A DNA stretch of 64,000 nucleotides from Prosapia bicincta (taxonomy: Eukaryota > Arthropoda > Insecta > Hemiptera > Cercopidae): assembly GCA_036971475.1 (NCBI GenBank), contig JBAIZL010000006.1, positions 62,573,398-62,637,397 of the forward strand, read 5' to 3'. The notes beneath the pieces were generated by a model that saw only the letters and a program-made list of their open reading frames with translations, ran no database searches and was not told where the DNA came from. This document shows, piece after piece, positions 39,930 to 51,292 of the stretch. The position numbers and the translations under genes are program-made. How positions within the stretch are numbered: position 1 is the stretch's first letter; the number at the start of each line of letters is the position of its first letter.

Positions 39930-40185
39930 AATTAAAAATATTTCAAAAACAAGAATACTTTTATTGCATATATTATTCAAAGCTTTTCGCCGATAAAATA
40001 GTACCAGCATCTTCAGGTATTTATCTAGCAATGTACTATCATTGGTAGTACATATGATTTAATTTTTGTAAAAATATTTTGTTAGATAATTATTTTCCTG
40101 AAGATGCCGGTACTATTTTATCGGCGAAAAGCTTTGAATAATTTATGCAATAAAAGTATTGTTATTTTGAAATATTTTAAATTTA
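39930..40185. mobile_element. Palindromic element, best-preserved hairpin arms
   Basis: Arms (about 39935-40020 and 40093-40180) are inverted copies with ATTATTCAAAGCTTTTCGCC and GATAAAATAGTACC. The motifs are CCTGAAGATGCTGGTACTAT (minus, 39982-40017) and CCTGAAGATGCCGGTACTAT (plus, 40097-40133), each closed by TTTATCGGCGAAAAGC. Both form a 7-bp stem; the single difference swaps a U-G pair for a C-G pair, keeping the stem. GCAATAAAAGTATT follows about 20 nt downstream in each arm. Confidence 0.75.
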
Positions 40186-40186
40186 T

Positions 40187-40189
<3 letters not shown>

Positions 40190-40225
<36 letters not shown>
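40190..40225. repeat. (AT)n microsatellite
   Basis: AT dinucleotides directly beside the palindromic element. Confidence 0.95.
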
Positions 40226-40228
<3 letters not shown>

Positions 40229-40229
40229 T

Positions 40230-41170
40230 ATTTAAAAAAAATGAAAGAACTATTTATCAACATTGGAATTTTTTCTATTTACTAGAATTGGAGTAAGTCA
40301 TTATCAAGTTCACTAAAATATCACTTGTAAGTTCTATGAAAACGTGAATCAAAGATTATAGAAAACTATAGATTAACTGTGACAGCCAAATACGAAAAAA
40401 AATAATACACTCTAAACAGTCAACTTCCACATACCCAACACCAACACACGTTACACTGTAATAAGCTATGGAATTTCCAGCGTTTTTATTTAGACCAATA
40501 GAGAGAGAGTTTTAGTATAAAACAGCTGACTCAGAGGAACAGCTGATTATATCAACAAGGCGACACAATAGGCTAGAGTGTAGTGTTATTGAAAGTCCAC
40601 TTGTTTCTTATTGTCTGCAAAACCGCCCCAGCATCATTGTGTCAGGTGCTTTTAATTAAATTTCGTGTAGGTTCGGACAACGTCGGCAATGTTCGGAGTT
40701 ACATACTATTGCTGTTCTTTGTATTTAACGTATTATACGAGATTTAATGAAATGAATTAATGCATATTTTTTATACATGCTATTTACACATAACTAATAA
40801 CGTTCGCTTGAATGGATAGAACGTAAAACCTAGAAATAAACTAAAACTTGTGTTCAGTACATTACTTAGCATGATAGAATGAGGGGAAATAAGGATAATA
40901 AATAATTTATGTAAACCTTTGCACTGTATTTAAACACGGATAGTGTTTACTATAGTTAAATACATTTATCTATTAAGTATAACAGATTGATGAAGTGTTT
41001 ACAGTTGTCGTGACTTACTTCGATAAGAGTGCAAAGCAGAACACAGCGTGACGTAAATGCCCCACAAGCAATTTGCTTCCTTACCAGAAATGAGTAAAAC
41101 CTAAACAATTGTCAGTCAGCCTTAAGTGTAAAAAAAATATTAGTTTGCAAAATACAGTACATTTATAAAT
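40230..41170. other. No gene seen
   Basis: AT-rich. ACAGCTGACTCAGAGGAACA followed by GCTGATT near 40521 is a small local repeat of CAGCTGA. Confidence 0.5.
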
Positions 41171-41172
41171 TA

Positions 41173-41326
41173 CTAGGGGCTTGTAGGGGCAAATGCTCCT
41201 ATTCATATTGAAGGAAATTTTAAACATTTCAATAATAATTGTATTTTAAATACAAATTAATTTAATATAATTCATATATTTTATAAACTTTCCTTATAAA
41301 TTATATTTTTTTTTGTAAATGCTTGT
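41173..41326 (-). mobile_element. Possible Helitron 3' tail ending CTAG-T
   Basis: Downstream of the helicase remnant on the minus strand, GCCCCTACAAGCCCCTAGTA occurs about 150 bp past the stop. Helitrons end CTRR and insert between A and T, so CTAG|T at 41176-41172 is a candidate terminus. I could not find the expected hairpin just before it. Confidence 0.35.
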
Positions 41327-41695
41327 TCAATTTGATTTTTTTTGACCGATCCTATTTTCAATGTGTATCTTTAATCCATCTTGAGATTTTACTCGACCTA
41401 GTGCAACATAAAGTTGACCATGTGTAAAAACAGGTTCGGTCAATTGAAGCCCTGCTCTTAAGAATGTTTGACCCTGAGCCTTATTTATAATTATGGAAAA
41501 TGCAAGTTTTAAAGGAATTTGGTTCCATTTCATTTGAAATGGCATGTTGGGATAGGTTGATAATAATTTAATTCTTGGTAAAATTATATTTCCTTTTCCA
41601 GAATCAGTGATGATAACTAATTTAATACACTTGTCAACCATATCCAGTACGATAAGACGTACTCCATTAACTACACCTGATCCAAAGTCATATGT
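41327..41695 (-). pseudogene. Helitron (PIF1-like) helicase, C-terminal fragment
   Basis: This is the end of the SF1B/PIF1 helicase of a Helitron rolling-circle transposon. The minus-strand frame is open from just after a TAG (41696-41698) to the stop at 41327. It reads GVVNGVRLIVLDMV, like the family's GLCNGTRL block, then a segment ending with NKAQGQTF (motif V) and HGQLYVALGRVKS (motif VI). These are the last conserved helicase motifs, and the protein ends about 20 residues later as expected. The Rep nuclease and the first helicase motifs are missing. An internal ATG starts a 104-codon frame, but the homology begins upstream of it, so that ATG is not the real start. Non-autonomous relic; motif residues are intact, so it may be fairly recent. 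Confidence 0.85.
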
Positions 41696-41699
41696 CTAA

Positions 41700-42920
41700 T
41701 TAATCTTTAATACTGTTAAAATATTTGTACTCAACTGTTTTTCATATAATATTTGTACAGCTGTTTCTCACATGTACTCAGCTGAAATATTTGAAAATGA
41801 TACTAAGCTGTTTTTCACTGCATTGTATTTCTTATGGAGATTTTGGGTATATTAAGTTCCTCCAACCCTATAAATTGTTGTAATTGAGAAAAACCTATAT
41901 TTGTCCCCGCTCCTTCGTGTAAACCTTTACATCGAGCCATTTCCCAGCTCTGTACAACCTTCCAAGCTCCCACAATTTTTCTCTCAAAATTCGGCTAACG
42001 AAATTATGGATGAAGCAATTAAACCTATATAAAACTTATGAAATATATACTAAACTAATAAAAACCTTACCGTTGTAACGGTACATAACCTCGTAGGCCC
42101 GCATATTTAATAACGGTTAATTAACAATATGTATAATTTTGTTTACGCGTCAATAATTTTGCTACCTGATGTCTTACTACCATTATAAAATGTAAACAGA
42201 TGTTTGAACGCATGTTAAAATATTTTAATAAAATTAAATACGTTGTAAGTTAAATAAAAAAATTATAATACAAAAACCTGTTAAAAAAAAAAAAATGTTT
42301 GAAACTAATATTCTTTGACACTCGTACTTCATGCACGTATGTTTTAAGAAATGTTTTCTCTCTTCGTACAACTTATTCACTGAGGTTTGAGTTGCTAAAA
42401 GTGTTGCCCTAACTTAGGGTTTAACCGACGGCAGTAAGGGGGCGGGGGATCTACGATTTTCAACGTTTCTAGCACGTAAGTTGGAAGTGTACATTGTTTA
42501 TAGATAAACTCAAAAGGTTATGTAATTTAACTCTAAGTATAGTAATCTTACGCATAGAAACATCTCTTCCGCCTTACACTCAAGACACTAGAACGGCTAA
42601 AGCTTATAAATTTGTGTTTTAATCATTCGGATACAAAATTAACTTGTGACATTCGGGGGAGGGGCGATAAAAGTGAAAACCTTTATAGAAACGTCTACAG
42701 AAAGTTTGAGTTGAGAAAAAAAATTAATTTTGCTTAAAGACAAATTACCAACATTTGTTACCAGACGCGTCTAAGAATGTTTTCATTTCAAAAAATGGAT
42801 TAACAATTCATAACGTATTATGATCGTTATATCGAATTATTTGTATTGAAATTTATCATAATTTACGTAAATTAATATATTTATTATCTGATTATAACTA
42901 TTTAATTTTAACCTTTTTCT
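41700..42920. other. No gene assigned; short open stretch at 41840-42010
   Basis: On the minus strand 41840-42000 reads through about 50 codons (GAWKVVQSWEMARC and so on) with no family that I know. A GGGGGCGGGGG-like run lies near 42438. The rest is AT-rich. Confidence 0.35.
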
Positions 42921-42924
42921 TTAA

Positions 42925-43040
42925 CCAAGTTTAATAAATAACGTAACATAACCTACGTGTAAAATAGTTAATTTATAACATAACGTATAATATAAAATCC
43001 GCTGATTTATGAAATCATATGTTATCAGTTAATTCACTTT
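42925..43040 (-). mobile_element. Fragment of the ~430-bp family
   Basis: Minus-strand match to the middle block only: GATAACATATGATTTCATAA, then TATAACATAACCT-like words read inversely and ACGTAACATAACCTACG. Both ends are missing. Confidence 0.65.
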
Positions 43041-43742
43041 GACACTATAATCTGACGGAAATCCTACTGAGGCGAAAATGCGTGTTTATATCCATCCAAT
43101 AAGTTTTTGTAGGCGTCGCTATAAAAGTTTTCTCTTCAAAGTTGTGCAAAAAAGGTGTTCAAGACGAATTTTTTTGACATAAGATAAATCAGATGCAAAT
43201 GCCTACTACAGCCAAATCTCGCGATGCAACAACCTTGTAAGCACTTGGGTTAGTAACCCTCGTACGTAAGGGTTGGATGCGTTGGAAATGTATTTACATA
43301 GATTGTTGGAAATATATTGGCCGTAACATCCGCGTACTTTGAAAATGTTAAATAAGAAGACAAAACCTTGAAGAGGTTTCAAATTTATAATCTCCATCAA
43401 TATATGAACAGGCGATATCCAAAAGGTTTGGTATAATTCAATTAATGGACCTTGTCACAGATTACAGTAGCGTGTAGAAATGTTTAATCTGTGACAGAGT
43501 TACGATGAAGTGACCCGGTGTAGTGCGCGCATAAACGTACAACTAAACTTCTGTTACGAAGTTGTTCAATTTGTTTGTTAATAGCAGTTTGAGTAAAAAT
43601 TGAAAGGTAGTCCCTGTTTAATAAAGAGAGAGATATAAGGATACATCGAATAAAATCAGTTATCTTCATTTTAAGAAGGCCCAATTACGTTTTAGAATAT
43701 CGTTTAGTGCGAGCGAAATAAGTGATTTAGGTTTTATTTTTT
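43041..43742. other. No gene seen apart from a hairpin
   Basis: Two minus-strand frames of 64 and 66 codons (43206-43400, 43484-43684) lack any supporting feature. Confidence 0.45.
43453..43496. repeat. 12-bp perfect inverted repeat
   Basis: TGTCACAGATTA and TAATCTGTGACA are perfect reverse complements around a 20-nt loop (43465-43484). The stem contains TGTCACA/TGTGACA. No T run follows, so it is not a terminator-like site. Function unknown; could be the junction of a tiny palindromic element. Confidence 0.8.
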
Positions 43743-44172
43743 AAATTGCTACTATTAGTTCACTTACTATATTAGTTAGTTAATATATATATATATATCT
43801 TTGAAAAATTTTCAATCGTAATAAAATACTTTTTATTCATCCACTCATTTTTAAAATTTGTAGTGGATGATATTTTGAAGGTAATAAATTTTTTTAACAT
43901 ATTAATTAATTATATAAATATAATTAATTATTTTAGGTTTTTATAGGAGAAAAACTGATACACTTTTCACAAAAAAGTGTGCAATGTAGTTATTTCGTCC
44001 CATTTGGCTTAAAATAAGTGATAACATATGGTTTCATAAAACAGCTGATTTTATGTTATAGGTTATGTGGTGGAACAGCTGTTTTAACGCATAGGTTATG
44101 TTACTTTATTTTTTTAATTGTAAATTTTTTTCCTGACCTAAATAATATTTTTTAACAAAATATTACTTGTTA
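43743..44172 (+). mobile_element. Interspersed ~430-bp family, copy E
   Basis: Begins ACTATTAGTTCACTTACTAT, has an AT run, TTTTCAATCGTAATAAAATA, ATTTCGTCCCATTTGGCTTA, ATAACATATGGTTTCATAAA, TTATGTTATAGGTTATGTGG, ACAGCTGTTTTAACGCATAG and TATTACTTGTTAC. Close to the consensus. Confidence 0.85.
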
Positions 44173-45545
44173 CTTAAGAGTTATGGAGAATCGGCAAAGG
44201 AAATGTTAAAAACTGAACGAACTTTACATACTCAAAAACTGTTTACGGAATAGAACTTTACACACTTAAGAACTGTTTGCGGAATACCTGAGAGTTACGA
44301 ATAGTTTCTCGGAACTGGGTCAGTGAGCCGAGTCCGTAAGTACATTGTAATTAACTAAACTGGGGTACATCTACGATTAACATAGGTTTATCTAATCAGA
44401 AGAAAAAGTTTGAACACGTGTTCACAATATCATTCCGGGTTAGCACGTTTGTTGGTTTCTGCTGTAACCTCAATAAAAACCTGTATCACAACTAATTCGT
44501 ATATAACCACAAGAACCAGATTATTACATGAGCATGCAGAAAATTATTTCCAAAAATAATTAGTCCATAGCTCTTTGATATGTACATCCGAAAAACGGAA
44601 ATATTTTATATTTTGATCTTAGGGAAATTTTATGCCTCTATTTTGGCCACATATTAAATACAGTTTCCAAAACGTTTTTCAATTAGAAAATATAAATCTA
44701 TATTTTACAGGAAGCTTAATGCATATATTTTGTTTCCAGGTACTTTACATGGCGATTAACAATTCCCGTCTAATGTTGTTTCTTAGTATTAAGTTTCAAA
44801 ATAAGAATATACAATAGGTTTATGTTTCTGAATTCTGAAGGCGCTAGATATGCAAAGTCATTACTATATGAAGATTGCTTCTCGACACTTTGAAGGCGTT
44901 TTAATTACTTTTTTTTATTAATTACAATTAAGAAAATGGTAAAAAACTGGACTTTTGATTCTTTAAAAAAATAAGGTCATAATCTGGAGTATATAGTTAT
45001 TATGCAGGTAGAACGTCGAGTGTAATTAAATTTTCAGTTGTTTCTTAGGTGATGTGTTTCCTAATTACATAATCAGAGCCAAATTATTAATATAATAACT
45101 TTTATAATATTGTATAGATATCATAGCCAAAACTATAACAAATTTAAATAATATGTAGATGATGATAATAATAAAGACTGTTTAAAAAGATGAAGTATAA
45201 AAAAAAAATAAAAAGATTATATTAACATAGATAATGGAATTAAATTAACTTAAGAGGCCCAAAACTACAGATTAAATTAGTTATAAATGAAACAAAATAA
45301 AGGTAATGTGATAAATAATTTGTGAGAAAAATAAAACAAATTTAGAGGGAAAACAAATATTACCAAAACGAAATAGGTAAAAAAGTGATTGTAAATTTGT
45401 ATAAAGAAAAGATATGTGATTTAAGAAACTAAAACCCAACATTATGAAAAGGTTATTAGAATAGAATTAATACAACGCGGTAATAAAGGAGGCACGATTA
45501 ATATTTCGGATCATTTATAAAAAAATAAAAGATTTTAATAAATCA
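44173..45545. other. No gene seen
   Basis: AT-rich. A short duplication, AGAACTGTTTGCGGAAT and AAAACTGTTTACGGAAT, lies at 44230-44290. A 61-codon plus frame (44632-44817) has no support. Confidence 0.5.
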
Positions 45546-45549
45546 GTAA

Positions 45550-47425
45550 TGTGAAGGAGATAGTCAGTAATGAGAGTGAGCTAGTTAGTATTGTGAGCAA
45601 GCTAGTCAGTAATCAGCGTGAGCTAGTCAGTAAGGTGGCGAGCTAGTCAGTAATGTGAGCGAGCTAGTCAGTAATGTGGCTGAGATGGTCAGTAATGAGA
45701 GTGAGCTAGTTAGTAATGTGGCGAGCTAGTCAATAATGTGAGCGAGCTAGTCAGTAATGTGAAGGAGCTAGTCAGTAATGAGAGAGAGCTAGTAAATAAC
45801 GTGGCGAGCTTTTCAGTAATGTGAAGGAACTAGTCAGTAATGAGAGTGAGCTAGTTAGTATTTTGAGCAAGGTAGTCAGTAATGAGCGTGAGCTGGTCAG
45901 TAATGCAAGCGAGCTAGTCAGTAATGTGGCGAGCTAGTCACTAAAAACAGCGAGATAGTAAGCATTGTGTACGAGGTAGTCAGTAACGCGAGCGAGCTAG
46001 TCAGTAATGTGAAGGAGCTAGTCAGTAATGAGAGTGAGCTAGTTAGTAATGAGAGTGAGCTAGTCAGTAATGCGAGCGAGCTAGTCAGTAATGTGGTGAG
46101 CTAGTCAGTGACGATAGCGAGATAGCTAGCATTGTGAACAGGCTAGTCAGTATGGCGAGCGATCTAGTTAGTATTGTGAGTGAGCTAATCAGTCATGTGT
46201 GTGAGCTGGTCAGTTATACGAGCGAGCTAGTTAGTAATGCTAGCGAGCTAGTCAGTGATGACAGTGAGATAGTTAGCATTGTGAGCGAGCTAGTCAGTAT
46301 TGCGAGCGAGCTAGTTAGTATTGTGAGAGAACTAATCAGTAATGTGTGTGAGCTGGTTAGTTATGCGAGCGAGCTAGTAAGTAATGTGAAGGAGCTAGTC
46401 AGTAATGTCAAGGAGCCAATCAGTAATGCAAATGAGCCTATCAGTAATGCGAGTGAGCTAGTCAGTAACAAGAGAGAGAGAGCTAGTCAGTAATGTGATT
46501 AATGTGAGTGGGCTAGTCAGTAATGAGAGCGAGCTAGTTAGTATTGTGATCGAGCCAGTCAGAAATGTGAGTGAGCTAATCAGTAATGCAAATGAACCTA
46601 TCAGTAATGCCAGTGAGCTAGTCAGTAACGAGAGAGAGAGCTAGTCAGTAATGAGAGTGAGCTAATCAGTTATGAGAGTGAGCATGTCAGTAATGTGAGT
46701 GAGCTAATCAGATATGCGATTGAGGTTGTTAGTAGTGTGAGTGAGGTAGTCAACAATGTGAGCTAGCTAGTCAGTAATGAGAGTGAGATAATTGGTAATG
46801 AGAGTGAGCTAGTCAGTAACGAGAGTGAGCATGTCAGTAATGTGAGTGAGCTAATCAGCTATGCGATTGAGGTTGTTAGTAATGCGAGTGAGGTGGTCAA
46901 CAATGTGAGCGAGATAGTCAGTAATGAGAGTGAGCTAGTCAGTAACGAGAGAGAGAGCTTGTCAGTAATGAGGGTGAGCTGTTCAGTAACGAGAGAGAGA
47001 GAGAGCTAGTCAGTAATGTGATTAATGTGAGTGAGCTAGTCAGTAATGAGAGCGAGCTAGTTAGTATTGTGATCGAGCCAGTCAGAAATGTGAGTGAGCT
47101 AATCAGTAATGCAAATGAACCTATCAGTAATGCGAGTGAGCTAGTCAGTAACGAGAGAGAGAGCTAGTCAGTAATGAGAGTGAGCTAGTCAGTTATGAGA
47201 GTGAGCATGTCAGTAATGTGAGTGAGCTAATCAGTAACGAGAGAGAGAGCTAGTCAGTAATGAGAGTGAGCTAGTCAGTTATGAGAGTGAGCATGTCAGT
47301 AATGTGAGTGAGCTAATCAGCTATGCGATTGAGGTTGTTAGTAATGTGAGTGAGGTAGTCAACAATGTGAGCGAGCTAGTCAGTAATGAGAGTGAGATAA
47401 TTGGTAATGAGAGAGAGCTAGTCAG

Positions 47426-47456
<31 letters not shown>

Positions 47457-48795
47457 CTAGTCAGTAATGAGAGTGAGCTAGTCAGTTATCAGAGTGAGCA
47501 TGTCAGTAATGTGAGTGAGCTAATTAGCTATGCGATTGAGGTTGATAGTAATGCGAGTGAGGTTGTCAACAATGTGAGCGAGCTAGTCAGTAAGGAGAGT
47601 GAGATAATAGGTAATGAGAGTAAGCTAGTCAGCACTGTGAACGAGTTGGGCAATAATGAGAGCGAGCTAGTCAGTAATGCGAGCGAGCTAGTATAGTGAG
47701 TGAACTAGTTAGTATTGTGACGGAGCTACTTATTCTTGTGAGTGAGCTAGTAAGTATTGTGAGTGAACTAGTCAGTAGTGTGAGTGAACTAGTAAGTAAT
47801 GTGAGCGAGCTAGTATAGTGAGTGAACTAGTTAGTATTGTGAGGGAGCTAGTTATTATTTTGAATGAGCTAGTAAGTACTGTGAGTGAACTAGTCAGTAT
47901 TGTGAGCGAGCTAGTTAGTACTGTGTGCAAGCTAGTCAGTATTGTGAGCGAACTAGTCAGTATTGTGAGCGAGTTAGTTAGTACTGTGTGCAAGCTCGTC
48001 AGTATTGTGTGCAAGCTAGTCAGTATTGTGAGCGAGCTAGTTAGTACTGTGTGCAAGCTAGTCAGTATTGTGAGCGAACTAGTCAGTATTGTGAGCGAGT
48101 TAGTTAGTACTGTGTGCAAGCTCGTCAGTATTGTGAGCGAGATGGTTAGTATTGTGAGCGAGCTAGTAAGTATTGTGAACGAGATAGTCAGTACTGTGAG
48201 TCAGTAATGAGAGTGAGCTAGTCAGTAATATGAGTGAGTTTGTCGGTAATATGAGTAAGCTAGTCAGTGATGAGAGTGAGCTAATCAGTACTGTGAACGA
48301 GCTAGGCAGTAATGAGAGCGAGCTAGTCAGTAAAGAGAGTGAGCTTGTCAGTAATGTGAGCGAGCTAATCAGTTATGTGAGTGAGAATGTCAGTTATGGG
48401 ATGAGGTAGTCAACAATGTGAGTGAGTTAGTCAGTAATGACAGTGAGCTAGTTAGTAATGCAAGTGAGGTAGTCAGTAATGTGAGTGAGTTTGTCGGTAA
48501 TATGAGTAAGCTAGTCAGTAATGTGAGTGAGCTAATCAGTACTGTGAACGAGCTAGGCAGTAATGAGAGCCAGCTAGTCAGTAAAGAGAGTGAGCTTGTC
48601 AGTAGTGTGAATGAAATAATCAGTTATGCGATTGATTTTGTTAGTAATGCGAATAAGGTAGTCAACAATATTAGCGAGCTAATCGCTAATGAGTGTGAGC
48701 TAGTCAGTAATGTGAGTGAGCTAATCACTAATGAGAGTGAGCTTGTTAATGAGTTAATCAGCTATGCGATTGAGGATGTTAATAATGCGAATATG
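45550..48795. repeat. 21-bp minisatellite, about 150 units, 3.2 kb
   Basis: The unit is GTGAGCGAGCTAGTCAGTAA plus T, with many variants. Being seven codons, it stays open: plus-strand frames of 119-139 codons (46134-46493, 47304-47696, 47818-48207, 48418-48837) repeat SELVSNV-like heptads, and minus frames repeat LTSSLTI. Stops and frame slips break the series, so no single gene runs through. Some units have expanded GAGAGAGAGA. Higher-order copies exist: a block with TTAATGTGAGTGRGCTAGTC and GTGATCGAGCCAGTCAGAAA occurs near 46500 and again near 47025. A block with CTATGCGATTGAGGTTGTTA recurs near 46715, 46859, 47321 and 47529. Confidence 0.96.
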
Positions 48796-48799
48796 GTCG

Positions 48800-49185
48800 T
48801 CGTATACAGTGGACACATGCAAGAAGAATACAGTTAATCATCTGAAAACTGAAACAGATTGCTTTGTGTACGCCTCACACTTTAGTCACAAATTTCTACA
48901 GTTTAAGTAAATATATTATGTTTATGTTATAGAATGGGTGCCACGGCGACGGGGACAGATGTTCAGCGATGAAAAGAGTTTGTCGCAAGAAAAGAAAAAT
49001 GTTGGTAGCGTACGCTTTATAACTCGCTATAAAGAGGGAACGAGTGAATAACTGTGAGATCTAAAGCTGACTTGAAAAAGTTTGATAATTAGACATCATA
49101 TTGGCCGCGACATAACTATTGTAGGCGTAAAATAAGGTTTGAGAATTATGTTTCACAAACCTCTAGCTTGAGAAACATAGAAAAT
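48800..49185. other. No gene seen
   Basis: Spacer between the 21-bp and 84-bp arrays, slightly less AT-rich (GGGTGCCACGGCGACGGGGA near 48937). No frame or family. Confidence 0.45.
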
Positions 49186-49189
49186 ATGA

Positions 49190-49720
49190 AGCTAAAAGAA
49201 TAAAATAAAATTGTATCCTTAACGATGATACTCGAAAAAAAATAAACGTAAAATGTGTCTTTAACGATAATACTCGACAACAAATTAAAAGAGAAAATTT
49301 CATTAAAGATAGAATTTAAGAAATAGCAAAACGAGAATGTTTCTTTAATCATACGAAAAAAAATATTTTCTTGACGATAGAAATGTCCTCAGCCATAGTT
49401 TTCCACAAGAAATTAGAAAAAAAGTTCGTTAACGATAGAATTCAAAAAATAATAAAACGAGAATATTTCCTTAAACATACTATTAAACAAAAATTGAAAG
49501 AGAATATTTCCTTGAAGAAAGAATTCCAGAAATATTAAAACGAGAATATTTCCGTAACCATAGTTTTTGTCAACAAATAAAAAGAGAATATTTCCTGGAC
49601 GATTGAATTCGAGAAATAATAAAACGAGAATATTTCCCTAACCATAGTTTTCTTCAACAAATGAAAAGAGAATATGTTTTCGATTATCTAATTCGAGAAA
49701 TAACAAAACGATAATATTTC
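49190..49720 (+). repeat. 84-bp minisatellite, diverged block 1
   Basis: Degenerate copies of the unit seen in blocks 2 and 3, with AAAGAGAATATTTCCTTGAC, ATTCGAGAAATAATAAAACG and AGAATATTTCC. The most diverged block of the three. Confidence 0.85.
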
Positions 49721-50134
49721 TTTAACCATTTCTTGTAAAAACTTGGGTTGTAACTGTTTATGATGTGATCAATGTTATGAAATAATTTGGTATACTGTAC
49801 ATGGGTAGGACGATTAAGGTGCCTGTGAATGGGGGAAAAGCCGATGAGATCCGAGACGTTGGCCACACTGACTAACTAAGCCTGTTTCTTTTCAGTCTGT
49901 ACCATGATGTTCAAAGTGATTGTAGCTGTGGTATTAATGTTGTATAATAGTTTATGTTTAAATGAAGTACATTTATTTTGAACCTTAGTTAATCATGTCT
50001 GAAGAGAACCGTGTAAGTTATCAAGAAAACGACAATCATATTGACGCATGAAAGATCTACAAATCTAAGGTTATGTACACTCGAAACCGGATTAGACTGT
50101 GTTTAAAATTAGAATGCCTTAAAGTAATATAAAA
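49721..50134. other. No gene seen
   Basis: AT-rich spacer before family copy G. Confidence 0.5.
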
Positions 50135-50608
50135 CAAGAAATATAAAAAAAATTTATAATAAATTCCTACTGAGACTAACAAAGAAGTTTTAGTTACCCT
50201 AGAGCCCTATTTACGATGTTATGTGGTAACCATGGCAACAGCTTAAGGTTGTACAATGGAGGTTTCGACACAATTGGCAAAAACGTGTTTGTGAATTGGA
50301 AGAAAATAATTCGTATACATCTTTGAGAATTATAATTTTAGGTATTGGAAATTTGGCGCAGTGCCAAGGAGTGCTAGACTCCGAACATAAAGATTCTCAG
50401 TTCGAATCCGGCTGGACCCCACAAATTATTTAATTATTGAATAAATATTTGAAAAAGAACTGTATTAACATCAATTGTCCTCCACTATAGGTTTAAAAAA
50501 TGTATTGGAACTTGATTGGATGAATAAAAACATATTTTATTACGATGGAAAATTTATACAAGATATATATCAGGAGAATGTGAGCTAATAGAAGAAATAA
50601 AGAAGGAG
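50135..50608 (-). mobile_element. Interspersed family, tRNA-module subfamily, copy G
   Basis: Minus-strand copy, about collinear with copy F. It carries both shared ends, GTTGCCATGGTTACCACATA, a GTCGAAACCTCCATTGTACA block and the tRNA-like module on the plus strand. Reading in the tRNA direction, the module sits about 215 bp inside the element, which is unlike a classical SINE with its tRNA head at the 5' end. Confidence 0.85.
50352..50424 (+). other. tRNA-like module with A and B boxes
   Basis: TTTGGCGCAGTGCCAAGGAG contains a TGGCGCAGTG A box. GCTAGACTCCGAACATAAAG resembles an anticodon arm. AGTTCGAATCCGGCTGGACC contains a perfect GTTCGAATCC B box. The 3' side continues CCACA. The acceptor stem does not close properly, so it is a pol III promoter-bearing SINE module rather than a tRNA gene. 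The anticodon region resembles tRNA-Arg weakly. Confidence 0.7.
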
Positions 50609-50819
50609 CTCATGTAGTCTGATCTGTGGCGCTATATGATTAATCTATTGAGCACTAAAGCAAATCATTTCACTATTTTCTAGATTCTTGTGGTAAACAA
50701 AACAAAAATTATGAATTTTTTAAATTGCTTCATTACGTTGTACATTTTGTAAAACAGTTGAAATCAATCATTGTCGTTTTCCCCGTCCAGAACATTCTTA
50801 CCATGTGGCAAAAATATGG

Positions 50820-51190
50820 GTCTCGTTAATAAAAAACCAGGGTTGAATTGCCTTCTAAATGGAACGATGTATTAAAAAATGCCCGCACAAACCCCGAGGT
50901 CATAAATTGTGAAGATCAAGGGATTTTTAAGGAATGGACAGATTTCATTTCTAGTGTGTTCGTGAAGTGCTCTTTTAAAAATAGACTTGTACGCCAGTTG
51001 AATATTGTTGAAGAACATCCTCCAATGGTAATGCACAGAGACTCCTACAACGAGTTATTTGTGAAAGTGTAATATATCAGGGAAAAAACAACTATCTCTA
51101 CCAGAAGGCATATTTTGTTTGCCTTACATGCTTTTGATGATCTTCTTCCAATAACGAAAGAGAAACGTCAAGGTCTCCAGGATTGAAGAT
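50820..51190 (+). pseudogene. Decayed coding remnant of unknown dispersed gene
   Basis: A 74-codon frame (50848-51072) can be extended upstream in frame by about four codons. It includes PSKWNDVLKNARTNP, FKEWTDFISSVF, CSFKNRLVRQLNI and MVMHRDSYNELF. After a frame change, 51090-51185 still reads ILFALHAFDDLLPITKEKRQ. The amino-acid composition is protein-like, and the sequence lies between two dispersed elements, so I take it as a frameshifted copy of a repeated insect gene or element protein. No known domain. Confidence 0.45.
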
Positions 51191-51292
51191 GTTTTGTTCA
51201 GTGGCGGCCCAAAAATACTTTGAAAGACTGCTACATATATAAAAGAAAAATCGTTTAAAACTTCTACAGACAGTATGAGTGGTTTTTATTAC

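Noticed and set aside
50352..50424. Functional tRNA gene
   Set aside because: B box is perfect, but the acceptor stem does not close and the module sits inside a repeated element.
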